Made by a program: the position numbers and the translations under genes. Shown piece after piece: positions 24,100-36,374 of a DNA stretch of 64,000 bases. The stretch is from Molossus alvarezi. Its lineage: Eukaryota > Chordata > Mammalia > Chiroptera > Molossidae. Below the pieces are notes generated by a model that saw only the letters and a list, made by a program, of their open reading frames with translations, searched no databases and had not been told where the DNA came from. The stretch lies in assembly GCA_037176705.1 (NCBI GenBank), contig CM073894.1, forward strand, positions 29,714,501-29,778,500. Direction: 5' to 3'. Every line of letters starts with the position of its first letter. Position 1 is the first letter of the stretch.

Positions 24100-24275
24100 G
24101 TGTTATAGTCTACATATTACCTTCTGAGATATTTAAAATTTTCTTCCTTTGTGAATTTTCTGGCTCTGCTACCTATTACTAGGAGGAGAGTTTCAGGAGA
24201 GTGGAGACACTCTTAGCACGTATAATTGTGACTGCAACATTGTGGGCTCTCAATGAGTATTTGTTGAATAAATTA
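24100..24275 (+). mobile_element. L2 LINE 3' end, sense
   Basis: Ends in GGGCTCTCAATGAGTATTTG then TTGAATAAATTAAT, the L2 3' end, preceded by a diverged TAGGAGGAGAGTTTCAGGAG equivalent of the 'gctccatgagggcagg' segment. Confidence 0.6.
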
Positions 24276-24478
24276 ATCTCCTCCTACACAGAATATGGAA
24301 ATATGAATCACAAAAAATTTAAGTGAATTTCTTAGGCTCACAAAATGAGTTAGTAAATCTACAACTACAACTTTGGTCTCTTGAATCTCAGTCTAAATCA
24401 CTTGTTGTACCTTATTGCGGTTACTATTGTTATCACTGTGGAAGATTGTATTATATTGACTTAAGGAATACAGTACAT

Positions 24479-25505
24479 ATTTGGAAAATTAACACCTTAT
24501 CTGATGTATCACAGGCAATTATATTCTCTCATACAGTGGGTTCCCTTTCCATTTTGATGCTTGTTTCTTTGGCTGTGCAGGAGCTTTTTAGTTTGATGTA
24601 GTCCCATGTGTTAATTTTTTCCTTTGTTTCTCTTGCCCTATACAACTCAACAAAAGGAAGACAAAGAATCCAATTAAAAAATTGCCAGAGGACCTAAATA
24701 GACACCTCTCCAGACAGGACATACAAATAGCCAAGAAACATATGAAAAAATGCTCAACGTCACTAATCATCAGAGAGATGCAAATTAAAATGACTATAAG
24801 ATATCACCTCACACCTGCTAGAATGGCCACCATCAACAAATCATCAAACAACAAGTGCTGGTCAAGGTGTAGAGAAAAGGGGACTCTAATACACTGCTGG
24901 TGGGAATGCAGACTGGTATAGCTACTATGGAAACAATATAGAGTTTCCTGAAAAAATTAAAAATCAAACTGCCATTTGACCCAGTGATTACACTTCTAGG
25001 AATATATCCTAAGAAGCCTGAAACACCAATCAGAAAGAATATATGCACCCCTATGTACAATTGCTAAGCCAAGTGTCCATCAGCAGACGAATGGATACAA
25101 AAGCTGTGGTACACATACACAATGGAGTACTATGCAGCTGTAAGAAAGAAGGATCTCTTATCCTTTGAGATGACATGAAGGGACCTGGAGAGTATTATGC
25201 TAAGCGAAATAAGCCAATCAGAGAAAGACAAATATCACATAATCTCATTTATTTGTGGAACATAATGAACAAAATAAGCTGATGAACAAAACAGATCCAG
25301 AGACATAGAAGTAGGGGCCAGATTGACAAACCTCAGGGGAATGGGGGATGGCAGGAAGAGATAAACCAAAGAACTTACATGCATAACCAGTGGACACAGA
25401 CAATAATATGTGAAGGAGAGGTGGGAGTGGGGAGGAGGGAAAAAGGAGAAACATCTGTAGCAAAAATAAATAAATAAATAACTAAAACAATATTTAGAAA
25501 AAAAC
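24479..25505 (+). mobile_element. LINE-1, 5'-inverted (twin-primed) insertion
   Basis: 24479-24640 is L1 ORF2 DNA in antisense (AACACCTTATCTGATGTATC, GAGCTTTTTAGTTTGATGTA). At about 24641 the orientation flips to sense (TACAACTCAACAAAAGGAAG) and continues through the ORF2 C-terminus, recognisable by IREMQIK and [10 protein letters not shown] in one frame, into a purine-rich 3' UTR and an AAATAAATAAAT tail. The inverted part lies immediately upstream of the sense part in the L1 consensus, as twin priming predicts. Stop codons interrupt ORF2, so it is dead. A possible diverged TSD is GAATACAG..CAT at 24466 versus GAATGCAG..CAT at 25507. Confidence 0.92.
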
Positions 25506-25934
25506 AGAATGCAGGATGCATAGCTCCTGGCTTATACTGTGAGACTGGAAAGTGAGTGAAACTAATTCTAAGATCAGTGACAAAGTGGCTGGCTAATGTC
25601 CAAGACAGACCTGTTGTACCAAATTCTACCCAACAAAGTTTTAGCATCCCATCCAGTGCAGGTAATTAGCTTTCAAGACTCCTACAAACTTTAACCTTCT
25701 GATGATCATTCAATACCATTTTAGTTGTAAAGTCACCTTCTAATATAGAACCGTTTAATTTTAGTGCACTTCTTTATTTTGTTTCTGAGAAGTAAGTGCA
25801 TTTCCATCTTCCAAGGCTTATGTTTTCCTCCGATACTTAGGTTTTGAATTCAATCTTTCTGGCTCCTTGTGGCACTTGTTCATTCAAACAATGGCAGCCC
25901 TTTCTCATACCCCTTGATTTTTCCTCTTCATTTG
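25506..25934. other. Unique non-coding stretch
   Basis: Nothing recognised. Confidence 0.5.
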
Positions 25935-26155
25935 CATGCATGACTTTAGAATCTGTAGACCTCACGTTGAATAAGGCTATCTCATTTATTAGCTGTTTGC
26001 CAGTGGACAAATTACTTAATTTCTCCAAACCTTGATTTCCTCACCCAAATGGGGATAAGGAAGGACACTTGTGCAAATTAAATAAGAAAATATATGTAAA
26101 GAACTTCCTGACACAGAGTATGCACTAAATGGAAGCTATAAATATTATTATAATC
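25935..26155 (+). mobile_element. MIR SINE, sense
   Basis: TTATTAGCTGTTTGCCAG, GACAAATTACTTAATTTCTC, CTTGATTTCCTCACCCAAAT, GGGGATAAGGAAGG and AGAACTTCCTGACACAGAGT follow MIR in order, ending near GCACTAAATGGAAGCTATAA. Confidence 0.85.
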
Positions 26156-27340
26156 CGATTTCCCTTAACTAAAAAAGAGGCATTCACATAAAAGCAAACA
26201 ACACCCCAAATTTTCTCAGCTCTTCTATCCCTAAATAACCCTTATTTGCTCATCATTTATATTCATGGCCAAGATTCTTGAAAAATATGTTCTATATTTA
26301 TTGCTTTCTTTTTCTCATAATACCGTTGTATCTGAACAGACTGAGAAGCGTGTGCTGTCTAGTGTCAAATGTTATACTCTTGATTTTTCTATGCAAACTA
26401 TGGTTATTATTAGAGAGTTTCTATTTCTTATGTATCTGTTTTCTTTCATTGCATCTTGAGTGCCAGTCCTTCAGGACAATGAGCCAATGAGCCCAAGTTC
26501 ACTAAACTAGCCTGTGGCCCCAGAGACCTGGGACTTTCTCCTAAATGGTCCAGTCTTTCAGATATCATGGGAAGAACTATGGAGGTGAGGTGAGGCACTG
26601 AGGAACCTTACTGGGAGGTGCAGCGTTCTAGTCGAATCAACACAGTTTAGATTAAAAGAGGATGTGCAATTATTTGAGGGTGACAAATAGAAATTTAGAG
26701 ACAGCTAAATTGCTAATAAAGGAAATACGTCTCAAGAAGAGATACTTCCCAAGGTGATGTGCCATTTTTGTAGAGTTCGAAGTGCTACTGGAAGGTGAAT
26801 CTGAAGGAGGGACTTCATAGAAAGTTAGTGGACAGTAGCGATCCAGCCGCCATAGCCAAACACCCTTTAGGGAAAGTGAGAAGTGAGTGGTCCTCTCAGC
26901 ACTGCCAGAAAACCTTGTCACAGACTGGCTAGGTCTGTGTATGGAAAGAGATTTCACCCAAGGACCCTGAGGAACACTGAGCAGCTGGGGCAATGGGGTG
27001 GTAGATGGCAATAACCTGATAGATTTACTTATTTTCTTTGCATTAAAAGAACAAAGCAACCAGACTTTTTGCAGGTATATTTTCCAGTATCTGCTGTGGG
27101 GCTCAAAACCAAAAACATGAAAAATTTCTAGAAATTCACCTGGGTTCCCAGTGCCACAGATGTCTCTGGATAAAAGCAAGCTACTAAAAAAAAAAAAAAA
27201 AAAGAATTCAAGCAACATCCCACGTTGTGCTCCAACCTACTGCTCTACCCACAAATGCTTAATACCCTACCTGGTTAAGCACAAACCACCAGGCCCATGT
27301 TTACTCAAACCATACGTAGTGAATGAAATACCTACCACCT
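26156..27340. other. Unique non-coding stretch ending near an A-run
   Basis: No gene recognised. An 18-A run at 27186-27203 follows unique sequence in the plus orientation and could be the tail of a retrocopy starting near 26600, but no known transcript is recognisable and no clear target duplication was found. The 182-codon minus-strand frame at 26670-27218 begins in the poly-T complement and shows no domain. Confidence 0.5.
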
Positions 27341-27344
27341 CTTC

Positions 27345-27530
27345 TTGGCTGGTGTGGCTCAGTGCATTAAGTGGCATCCCATGGACTGAGAGGTCCTGGT
27401 TTGATTCCCAGTCAGGGCACATGCCCGGATTGTTGGCTCAATCTCTGGTGAGGGGTGTGCAGGAGGCAGCCAATCTATGTTTCTCTCTCTCTCTCCATTC
27501 CTCTCTCTAAAAAAAAAAAAAAAAAAAAAT
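27345..27530 (+). mobile_element. Ves-type SINE, GTGCAGGAGGCAGCC form
   Basis: TTGGCTGGTGTGGCTCAGTG head, TGGTTTGATTCCCAGTCAGG B box, GGGTGTGCAGGAGGCAGCCA, CT-rich tail and 22-A run (27508-27529). It lacks the GTGAGGAT tail and has CAGTCAGGGCACATGCCC, so it belongs to a different subfamily from the copies at 8.6, 21.3 and 30.9 kb. Confidence 0.92.
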
Positions 27531-28335
27531 AACAATAAAAACATAAAGAAAACCAAAAACCTAACACATCTTTTCTTCTAAAAACTAAATTTTTTTTGGA
27601 CAAAGAGTTTCAAATGTTATATTTTAGTTGGAATACTACCAAAGGTCAGTTCTTGAAGATTAAATTGGGTCAATTTAATTAGACTAGGTTATATCCAGGT
27701 CTTATGGGAAGTACCACGGACATTTTGAGGCTTCAAAGGTGCCTTGTTATGCAGTCCTTCTGGGGTTTCACTGAGAAGTAGGATGAGTTTGGCTGAATAA
27801 AGAATCTATCTCTTTTTATTGTTTTGTATTATATTTATCATTCCCTTATCATCACTATGTGCCAAACAGTTTTCCATGGAATTATTTATTCTAATAATTA
27901 AAAGAGGGCAATATTCTTTTGGTGGGTGACTGTTTTGTTTGAGTTATAAAATATAATTTGCGTTTGTTCTTTGTAGCATTGTTCCAGAAAAGATTCATCT
28001 TTAATTAGTTTGAGGTGTACTGTGGCTTACCTTTGTCTCAAGTAAAAGATTTCTCTTTTTCAAAATCAGACAAATTCCGAGTTGATGAGGTAAAAAAAAT
28101 CTGTGGTAAGATTGATTGAAAATGCTAAGATTTTTTTCCATTAAGAAGTTGCTTCTAAGTTGCTATAATTTAGCAGGTCAGCTACTGAGCACCTATTAAA
28201 GAAATACTTGTTTGCATTATGTTAGATGTAAATTAGGTGACTCACTTTCTCCATCTCTTTCTCTATATTTATTTTTAATTCTATTCTAAAGCAGGAACTA
28301 GGACTAAATGAAATTAAAGCTTCCTTTTGGTTTCA
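27531..28335. other. Unique AT-rich stretch
   Basis: Nothing firm. 27835-27920 weakly resembles an antisense MIR (CATCACTATGTGCCAAACAG). Confidence 0.5.
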
Positions 28336-28339
28336 TTGG

Positions 28340-28495
28340 TCTAATATTCTCCAACGGGCTGAGTATGACTCACAGCCTGTCCCCTTTTTATTAATAATTA
28401 AATTGAGACACTGAAAGATTATATAAACTTATAATAGCAGATTAAATATCTAGACTGTAGTCTACTGAACAGCACTGCTATGTTTAAACAGACAC
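28340..28495 (-). mobile_element. Probable MIR SINE, antisense, degraded
   Basis: TTAATAATTAAATTGAGACA, GAAAGATTATATAAACTTAT and CTGAACAGCACTGCTATG read as a diverged antisense MIR 5' half. Weak call. Confidence 0.4.
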
Positions 28496-28734
28496 TTCCA
28501 ACGCTGTCCTTAGATAATTTTAATATTTGATATTATAGGATGGATGTAGAAAAGTCATTAAAAACAACCATTATATTTTATTTTAATTTTCTTAAAAAGG
28601 GGTTTTCACTCTGAATGGAAAAAAATCCCATGAAGATACGTAATATGCCTGTAACATTATTTTTTCATTTGCTGCGTTGACAGATAATTCTGTCATATGG
28701 TAGTGACCAGTTCTTCATTTAAAAAAAAATGTTT

Positions 28735-29255
28735 TGTTTTTCCCTTAACCAAAGTAAAATTCATGTTCATTATAGAAAATTTAGGAAGTATAGATATATG
28801 AAATGAAAAATTTAGAAACCACCTACGATTACACAATGATGACCTTTGTTAATGTTTTGGTTCACATAATTCCAAACATTTCTTCTGTGTATATTATGTC
28901 ATATGTACATTTTAAAAATGTAAATCTTGCTGTAATTTTTAAAATCTCTTTTTATGTAAGGGCATATGTTGGACATAATTTACTATCATTAAATATTCTT
29001 CCATAGTATTTTTACCTTGGCTATACCATTATTTACTAAAATCCCTGTTGTTGAACATTTAGTTTGTTTCCAATCTTTTCAAGATTATAAATTTGCTTGG
29101 TATAGATGTTTCATGTAGCCAAATATTTGTTCATGCTCTTGATTATACTCTTAGTTCTCTAGTGGAATTGCTGGAGTCAAAAATATGTAGGGATTTTAGG
29201 CTTTTAGTTCGTATTAGTAGCCTTTTCTTCAGAAAGTTCACACTAATTCACAGGT
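28735..29255 (-). mobile_element. Old L1M LINE 3' fragment, antisense
   Basis: Contains GAAACCACCTACGATTACAC, ATTCCAAACATTTCTTCTG, AATATTCTTCCATAGTATTT, TTGTTGAACATTTAGTTTGT, TAGTGGAATTGCTGGAGTCA and CTTCAGAAAGTTCACACTAA, the standard order of antisense ancient L1M DNA. Confidence 0.72.
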
Positions 29256-29479
29256 GAGTTAGGTTGTAGCTCATTATTTTGGTATTTTTAAGCCTCATAG
29301 CTATTCCTCTTGTGGCAACCAAACTTGTGTGGGGCTTCACATTGGTAATGTAAGGGTAAAAAATAAATGGCTACATTCTGCAGTGCCATGATTATTTGAG
29401 TTATGTTAATCTGGCGCAATTCTTTTTGCTGTCTGCTTTTGGCTAGTTTTATCTGGATCCATCATATATTTTACTATTC

Positions 29480-30000
29480 TTCTGCAAGAAGCCTCAATAA
29501 ATTGAAAAAGGGAGCCTGTCAGACGCAGTCTAACATGGTATATTAACACTCAATCCAAATTCAGGCAAATGTCACCCATTAATCATAGGCCAACATAACA
29601 AGCAAGAATTGTGATGATATTAACCAGGAAAAGGTTCAAGGATAACTCTGAAGCAGAACATCTGACCTACTCACCCAGGAGACGATCATACAAATTAATG
29701 TGCTAACATTAAAACTGGCATTGCTTCCAAAGCCCATCCAGGTTTGCCGTTCAGAGGACATTGGTAGGAAGACCCAGACATAATTTCATCTTTCAATCTT
29801 GACATTTCCAAGCTTTTAAAATTTTCTCTGCAAATTTTACTAGATGGAGTGTGGTAGAGATCATGTATCATTTACATGTTTAGACTCTAAATTGTGAAAT
29901 AAACAAAAATCATTACTAATATTTTTATTAGTGTCTATGGACCTCTCCATAAGGCATAAAGTCTGTGAGTCATGCACCAGAAGAGAGAGAAAAAAAAGAA
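29480..30000. other. Candidate conserved non-coding block
   Basis: Repeat-free DNA with CCATTAATCATAGGCC, CAAATTAATGTGCTAACATT and ATTGTGATGATATTAACC words (homeodomain-like cores). Conservation not tested. Confidence 0.25.
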
Positions 30001-30889
30001 AATATCAAATCTTCCCCCACTTCCACCCCGAAAAATGCTTCTAGCCTCAAAAAGGAACTTAGTTCTCGGCAACTTTAGCCTAAAACGCTTCTTCAGCTTT
30101 TCTTAGACTCTGGCCATCTCAAAATGCAAGTGAAGACAAAATTGGCCCATAAGATTAATTTTTGGTGATTGAACTTATATCTTAAAAACTAAGCTGTTTC
30201 ACTTCCTTATGAAAAAAACAAATTTCTTGAAGATAGGTTTCCATTCCATGTTTGTAACCCATAAAGTGCCTAATTCTTTATGCGTGTTTTGTGGAATGAA
30301 TGAGACTGTCCCGTGTCTTCACAAAAGCAAGATGCTGTTATTACTGGCACTGCACGTAGTGAGGACAATACCCAGATGTGTGGGGCTCAAAACACCCGGC
30401 TTCTCCCCCTGCCGTTCCGGTTGGAGCTGCGCTCCTCTGGCAGGTTAACACGTCTCTGTGAACTTCGGTTTTCATGGCTATAAAATGACGATACGAATTA
30501 ACTTTTCTCCTGAGAGTACAAATTGTTTGGTGATCAAGGAAGATAAAATAATAGAACATGGTGCCACCCGATTAGTACATTTTAAACAAAAATTATTATT
30601 AATGGCATTATTATTTTGTTCAAGGTGTTACAGTTTTTCTTATGGAATTTCTTATTTCCCAGTGTTGAGGTTGGAATGGTGACCTAACTTAAGTCAATCC
30701 TCTTTGGATGTAATGTTTTGTCTTAAATTTTGTATCTAGACATTTTTACTAGAAATTTTATTTATATATGTATATTTATTTATTTATTTATTTTACTGTA
30801 TTTAATTCTTTTTTTCTCTTTCCTTTAAAAAAAATGAAGGATAACAAAGTTGCAGAAAAAGTGCTCAAATTCTAGGTGGAGAGGCCCAT
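30001..30889. other. Unique non-coding stretch
   Basis: No gene recognised. 30450-30500 (CTCTGTGAACTTCGGTTTTC, ATGGCTATAAAATGACGATA) resembles a short sense MIR core. A (TTTA)n patch lies at about 30763-30793. Confidence 0.5.
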
Positions 30890-30903
30890 ATAAACAGCAT
30901 CTT

Positions 30904-31063
30904 TGCCCTGGCCAGTTTGCTCAGTGGTTAGAGCCTTGGCCAGTGGATCAGAGAGTCCTGGGTTTCATTCTGGCCAAGGGCACATATCTTGGTTGTGGTT
31001 CTTCCCATGCTCCAGTTGAGGTTGTGCAGGAGGCAACCAATTGATGTGTTTCTCTCACATCGA

Positions 31064-31106
<43 letters not shown>

Positions 31107-31179
31107 CTCCCTCCCTCCCACTCTATCTGCAGATAAATGGAAAAATATCCTCAGGTGAGGATTACAAAAATAAATAAAA
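30904..31179 (+). mobile_element. Ves-type SINE (GTGAGGAT-tail form) with TSD
   Basis: GCCCTGGCCAGTTTGCTCAG head, GGGTTTCATTCTGGCCAAGG, GCAGGAGGCAACCAATTGAT, a (TC)n tract, then ATATCCTCAGGTGAGGATTA and an A-rich tail. The flanks share ATAAACAGCATC at 30890 and 31180. Confidence 0.95.
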
Positions 31180-31193
31180 ATAAACAGCATCCT

Positions 31194-33600
31194 TATCCAG
31201 GGGTCACACTCTTTCTAAACTGCTACCGAACTTTCCTGCCCCGAGGGCAGCAGGATCCTCGCTTCCAACACGATTACTTTGTCCCCGTGATGTTGTGCCA
31301 ACAGGGGGTGGCATCGGGGCACCTGCTGAGCTGTGTGATGCAGGAGGTCGCTTTGAGCCTTGTGGTTTTAATTCTCATCTTTAAAAGTCAAGAGGCTGAA
31401 CTTTTAAGGATCTTTTTTCCCGTCTCAACATTTAACGATTCTTCTAAAGGACACTCTATTTATCTAGGTTAGTCTTATTTTCGTACATCTTCTGTGGTTT
31501 GTTAGTTCAGGTGGAGCTCACTGAAGCCATGTTCTAGAAGAGAGGTGTCCAGTTGACTTTATCCTCTAACCCAAGCATGAAAACCTGCGACCTCACCAGC
31601 CATATAAACACAGTCCCAGGGGAGTTGGTGAGAGAGGACTGATGAGCTCCACCTCTCCCATGACCCTGGAAGAGTGACTTCAAAGCAATCTCCTTTGCTT
31701 GCCGCACTGAGCAGCATCACATCCCATGAGGAGTGGAAAATTCTCTGTGATTTGATTGTCTCCGATCCATCACTCAGTTGTGGGAAGGATATGGACTTCT
31801 GTCACTTAGCAATTGAAATACTGTTTGGGTAGCAATACTGACTACTTAAATGCTAGGACTGAAATATCCTTTCTGCCATAGTGATCTATCTAGAAGGCAC
31901 CTGCTGGTCTATGACTTCTGTCCTCAGCAACTGAGAGATGAGGAAGAACAAAATAGGATAACTTCCTCTAAAAGTCAACACAGTAAGCGTTGGCACCTTC
32001 CTCCAGTCTTGTGCCACGTGCTCTGCCACGGGTTGTTTTCCGCAGTTCTGGGGGCATCTTAGCCTGAATGATTTATTTAGATGCTTTTATTTTATAACCT
32101 TTCTTGAATGATTTCTTCAAAGAAAAAGATTCATTTTGACAGCAATCAAATAAATGAGTGAATGAGAACCTACTTTCCAGTCGGCCCAAAAAACCCAAGA
32201 TACTATGCCCCCGATGGAAAGCGTACAAATTTCAGGACTCAGGGGACATATTACCCCAGTACTTCCTGTACCAGTCCCCAGCCAGGACACTGGCCTTTAC
32301 CTGTGACCCAAAGTAATTTCTTCCCCAAGATGCTCTTGTGGTGAGGTAAGAACTCAAATTTCTTTTCCTTGAGAAATACTTGGTAGAACCACATGGCCCA
32401 AAGGAACAATAAGAACTTAATTGCTCCCAATCATAATGCGTCCACGCATATTTGCAGTTCATGGTCACGGCTGCCCAGGATAGGGAACGTGGCAAGCCAC
32501 AGATCCACAGTATATATTGTGCCACATCTTGATTCAACTTTAGGAAAAGTGGGAGACACATTTCCTCCTGCAGACTGTTTTGGAAAGTGCCGTTCAGCTC
32601 CTCCTGCAGGGGAAACCTGTGTTCTGGAGATGGGCACTGTCCCCTCTGCAGCCTTGTTAGATGAGAAGAATACCTTCTGCTTACTTTTGTCAAAATTGGT
32701 TAAATACACTTACTCCCAACAAGCATTTCCCCCAGCTCCTCCAATCTCAAACGAGAAACCCAACCCCCAAATCTAAACACCAGACAAGTAGCTTGAAAAA
32801 TGAAAATAAATTTTCGAATCCAAAAGCTGTGTGCTTCTGTGATTGAAAATCTTTTTCTTAGCGAGTGGGAGTCACTTTCATCATTGCTGGTCATATGTTT
32901 TTGTTTTTCATTTCTGGTGGAGAAGTTTTCTAGGGTATTTTTCAAACTTTCCAGCTTAGCAAAGCGTTGGCTAAAATTGAAAAGAGAACTAGGCGTTGGG
33001 TTGGAGGCAGCATTAGGTTTGTTCTTGCGGGGGGTGCGGTGGGGGCAGGTTGCTGACACAGCGAAAATAAGACAAAACATTTGAAACTTCTGGCTTTGTA
33101 CTTCTCAAATGCCTCTTTTAGAAATCGCTTAAGTCGTTATTAACATCCACCACCCACCTTCCCTTTTTGGTCCTGACATTGGGTAATAATAGATAATGTT
33201 GACATATGTTCCCTGCTGGTCCGAAATACTATACTTCTGTGAAAGGTAACATTTTCAAGCTATGACAAAATGTATTTTACTTGGACAGAACATTAGTTAT
33301 TGGACTAATCTTCGAATGTGGGCTGTGGGGTAAAAGTTTTAACATTTTCGTTGTGGGAGAAAGTTTGTTGGGAGAGTAAAAGCATCAGTATGGGGTGTGT
33401 TTAGCTTTCACCATTTCTAGAGGTATTGGCTTCATGTCAAACTCTTATGTCCTTAGGAATGTGAAGGAAACATTCCCAGTATGTATGAAGAACAGCTGTC
33501 CATGGACACAGCAACTTTTAAAAATGATTGTACCCAACTTTACTGCAGTATGGATTATGAAATCAAAATATATTTTTCACTGTGTACCAAAGAATTCTGT
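31194..33600. other. Unique non-coding stretch
   Basis: About 2.4 kb without a recognisable gene or repeat. 32390-33080 has open frames on both strands (127, 153 and 126 codons), none with a recognisable domain. A G-rich cluster (GCGGGGGGTGCGGTGGGGGC) lies at 33028-33047. Confidence 0.5.
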
Positions 33601-33623
33601 TTTATGGGCCAGTTTTAAAGCTT

Positions 33624-34470
33624 TTAACTGCATGAGACATATGCCGCAGTTCTGTTGTTTGTTCTCCATGTGATGTAGTCTGAAATATGTTGGGGGGGGG
33701 GGAGAGAAGGCATGAAATTCTTCTGATCAAATGTGGTCCTCAAAACCACTTTTGAAACGAATTTAGGGGATGAATAAGGAAATACCTCAGCTGGCTTCCA
33801 TGCTACTGAAGACTGAACAGCCTTCTGCAAAACTGGAAAAATTGATTTTGTTTTGAAGTCTCACACAGACTTCAGTGTTGTGAGAGTTGGACAGAATTTT
33901 TATTGAATCTGGTCCTTTGTGTTTTATGACAGTCTGAATGGGTGTTAAGATTCCACGAATACAGCTCTTGCCGTTTCTGAAATTTCTGATATAAACATGG
34001 GCTCCATCAATTTGTTCTCTGCACAAATGTCTTTCAAAATGTTAACAAACATGGTGCGCTGATGGGTGGGCTGGCCAATGGGAGAGCAGTCTGCCTTACT
34101 TGGCAGGGCGTATGTATGATTTTTCTTTTGTTTCTCATTGAGACATTGAGAACTAGGGCCTGCTGCGGGGAGGTGTTGGTGGCGAAGAATGAGATTCTAT
34201 GGTAAAGAAGAGTCAGATCTAGACTATTGGGGAAGTATTTGTTGTTCATGGACTTCGATCAAAAGTCTGGCCAAGACACTACATCAAGGGGATTGTGGGT
34301 TGGTCCTCAGGAGATGAATGAATTATCTTGTTCAGTGTCTCAGGTGAATCACTGGGAGGAACATAGGTAGCATTGGCAAGAATATACTTTAAAAATATAG
34401 TCTCGCTATATTCCGTGTCAGTTTGTGATTTTGAGTGTCCTTTACATTCAAATGTCAAATTGATAATACC
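33624..34470 (-). pseudogene. Frame-broken protein-like stretch, unidentified
   Basis: Three open segments follow each other on the minus strand: 34470-34279 (about 64 codons, e.g. TEYSETIFLKYILANATYVP), 34196-33945 (about 84 codons, e.g. RTMFVNILKDICAENKLMEP) and 33860-33624 (about 78 codons, e.g. VFPYSSPKFVSKVVLRTTF). The last two share a frame and are separated by four stops. None begins with a justified start, and the products are not low-complexity. This could be a decayed retrocopy or an old transposon ORF, but I cannot name a parent and chance is possible. An 11-G run at 33692-33702 falls inside. Confidence 0.22.
33692..33702. repeat. G homopolymer (11 G)
   Basis: Uninterrupted G-run. 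Confidence 0.9.
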
Positions 34471-34479
34471 CTAAAATTA

Positions 34480-36370
34480 GTTTTTAACTAAATACTGTAA
34501 TTTAAAGCAAGCAAGCCAAAAAAGTTTCCATTTTATGATAAAAAATTAGGTCACGCTCTATATCAACACTGTGGAAGGAGAATCGCGATTGTATTTCAGG
34601 AAATGTTATGTTCTGTGATTAATGGTACTGAAATGTTGCATATTGTAGAATTTGAAGTTTTCTACTGTACAGCTTTCATTCTGAATCTAGTATTGGGTTT
34701 TCATTTTGAAGCACAAGTGGGCTAAATCTTCAGATATTTAATGCCCTGGTTGGAGTTGTGATGGCTCCATTTTATTTATTTATTTTTGAATCAACAAGAA
34801 TTTATTTTGTGGTTAAACTTGCAAACAGCATCCAGCTCTTTCCTTAGTTTATTCATTGCTGTCCTTCTAGGGCAGTTGTCTGGTATATGGAGCAGTTCCC
34901 AAGCTATATCGCCCCCTACACACTGCCCTTCATAGACACTTGGTAAAGGACCTGAGTAGTCATTGTGGTTAAATTTATGTTCATGGTAAAATCAACAAGC
35001 TAACAGGGATGCTTCAAGGGAGATGTCAATACTCTGTTATCGGCATTCTACTTTTGGCCAGTTACTTGATGTGCTTCTCTTTCTGGGACAAATTATGCTC
35101 TCTGTTTCTTCCTTGAGAATCCCACTGAGGTAGTAGTTACCAAGTGGAAGAACGCTGCAAGTGTTCGGCCAAATTATGTCCGAAGTTGCTATCATGTAAC
35201 TCCCAATGAAGTTAATTACAACTTAGTAAGAACCGGTGCTACAATGTCTTAAGGGCTTTGGAAGTCTGATTTGTCATCCAAGACACCAGGCCAACAGTCT
35301 GCCTTTAAATATCTCATTTTAAAAGGTGAATTGACTCCGGTGAAGGTAAGAAATGGCTATGCCAGTAACTACATATGCAATGGGGTTGAAAGAATCGATT
35401 TTAATAGCTTTGAACTTCAAAAAGTTTGATCTTTTTGCAGCTTCCCTTTTTGGGAGAGAGTCTTTTTCATAGAAACTGTAATTTTCTCTTGCACTAGAGG
35501 AGTCCATTGGTGTGAGTTACCTCCTGTCCCATTCTCCCAGCATCTCTTTGCTATAATGATATGTAATTTTTATTTCCATTAATTGTAAAACATTTGTTTA
35601 AGTCATCACTGCTTAGCTATTATTTTCTGGAGCTAAACCATTATCTTCCTTAAATACAGATGTTTATATTATGCATAATATAATTTCTGTCATAAGAATT
35701 CATTATAACTTTTCAAAATACTTTGGCTCTCATTGAGCATATGTCTCAGTTTAGCCTTTTATTATTTTTTAATGGAAAAAAAAGGGTCTCGTGACCTATT
35801 GAATTTGTAGGCTTTTGCCATTTTGCAAATAGGGTAGAGGGGGCAGGCCCTTGCCCATGGTTTGATGTGAGCAGAACACATTGCTTTTGGGACGGTTTAC
35901 TGGGTTGTCCCAGGTTAAGATTCCTCTGAACGTTGATATGTAGAGATGTCCAGCTTCCGGGAACTTCCGGTTTGTATCTGAGATGCTGCTGGCCCAGAGA
36001 GTGATGTGAGGTATGTATTAGAAACCAGGCAAGTCAGGGAAGATGGTGGATAGTGCTTAGTTATGTACCCTGTGGGAGCTCAGAGATCAGACTGGATTCA
36101 TAGGAAACCCTTTCTAGGTCAGAGCCCTGCAACAGTCGGCTCATCTTCACAGTAAACTGGGCTTCACAAGGACCGATTTTAACTGCCTTCAGGGCTGCCC
36201 AAGTTAAAAGCTGCCTTTCTGTATGTTGCTAAAAAGATATCAAGGCAAAAGGGGCAATGATAATTCATTTTCAGAATTAGAAGCATAGAATAGTAGGGTT
36301 AGAAGGAACTTCCTTCTTTCCTCCCTCTTTCTTCTTTTGCTTTCTTTTCCCCTTCCATCCTTCCTTACTC
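34480..36370. other. Unique non-coding stretch
   Basis: No repeat or gene recognised. Contains a perfect 20-bp palindrome centred on ATGCAT at 35664-35683. Confidence 0.55.
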
Positions 36371-36374
36371 CTTC

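Noticed and set aside
24682..24921. Open frame resembling an L1 ORF2 C-terminus
   Set aside because: It is part of a truncated, stop-ridden LINE-1, so it is covered by the mobile-element entry and is not a gene.
26600..27203. Processed pseudogene ending at the 18-A run
   Set aside because: No known transcript is recognisable upstream and no convincing target-site duplication flanks the stretch.
26670..27218. 182-codon minus-strand open frame
   Set aside because: Its first residues are the translation of a poly-T run; no domain or family is recognisable and no splice or promoter context supports it.
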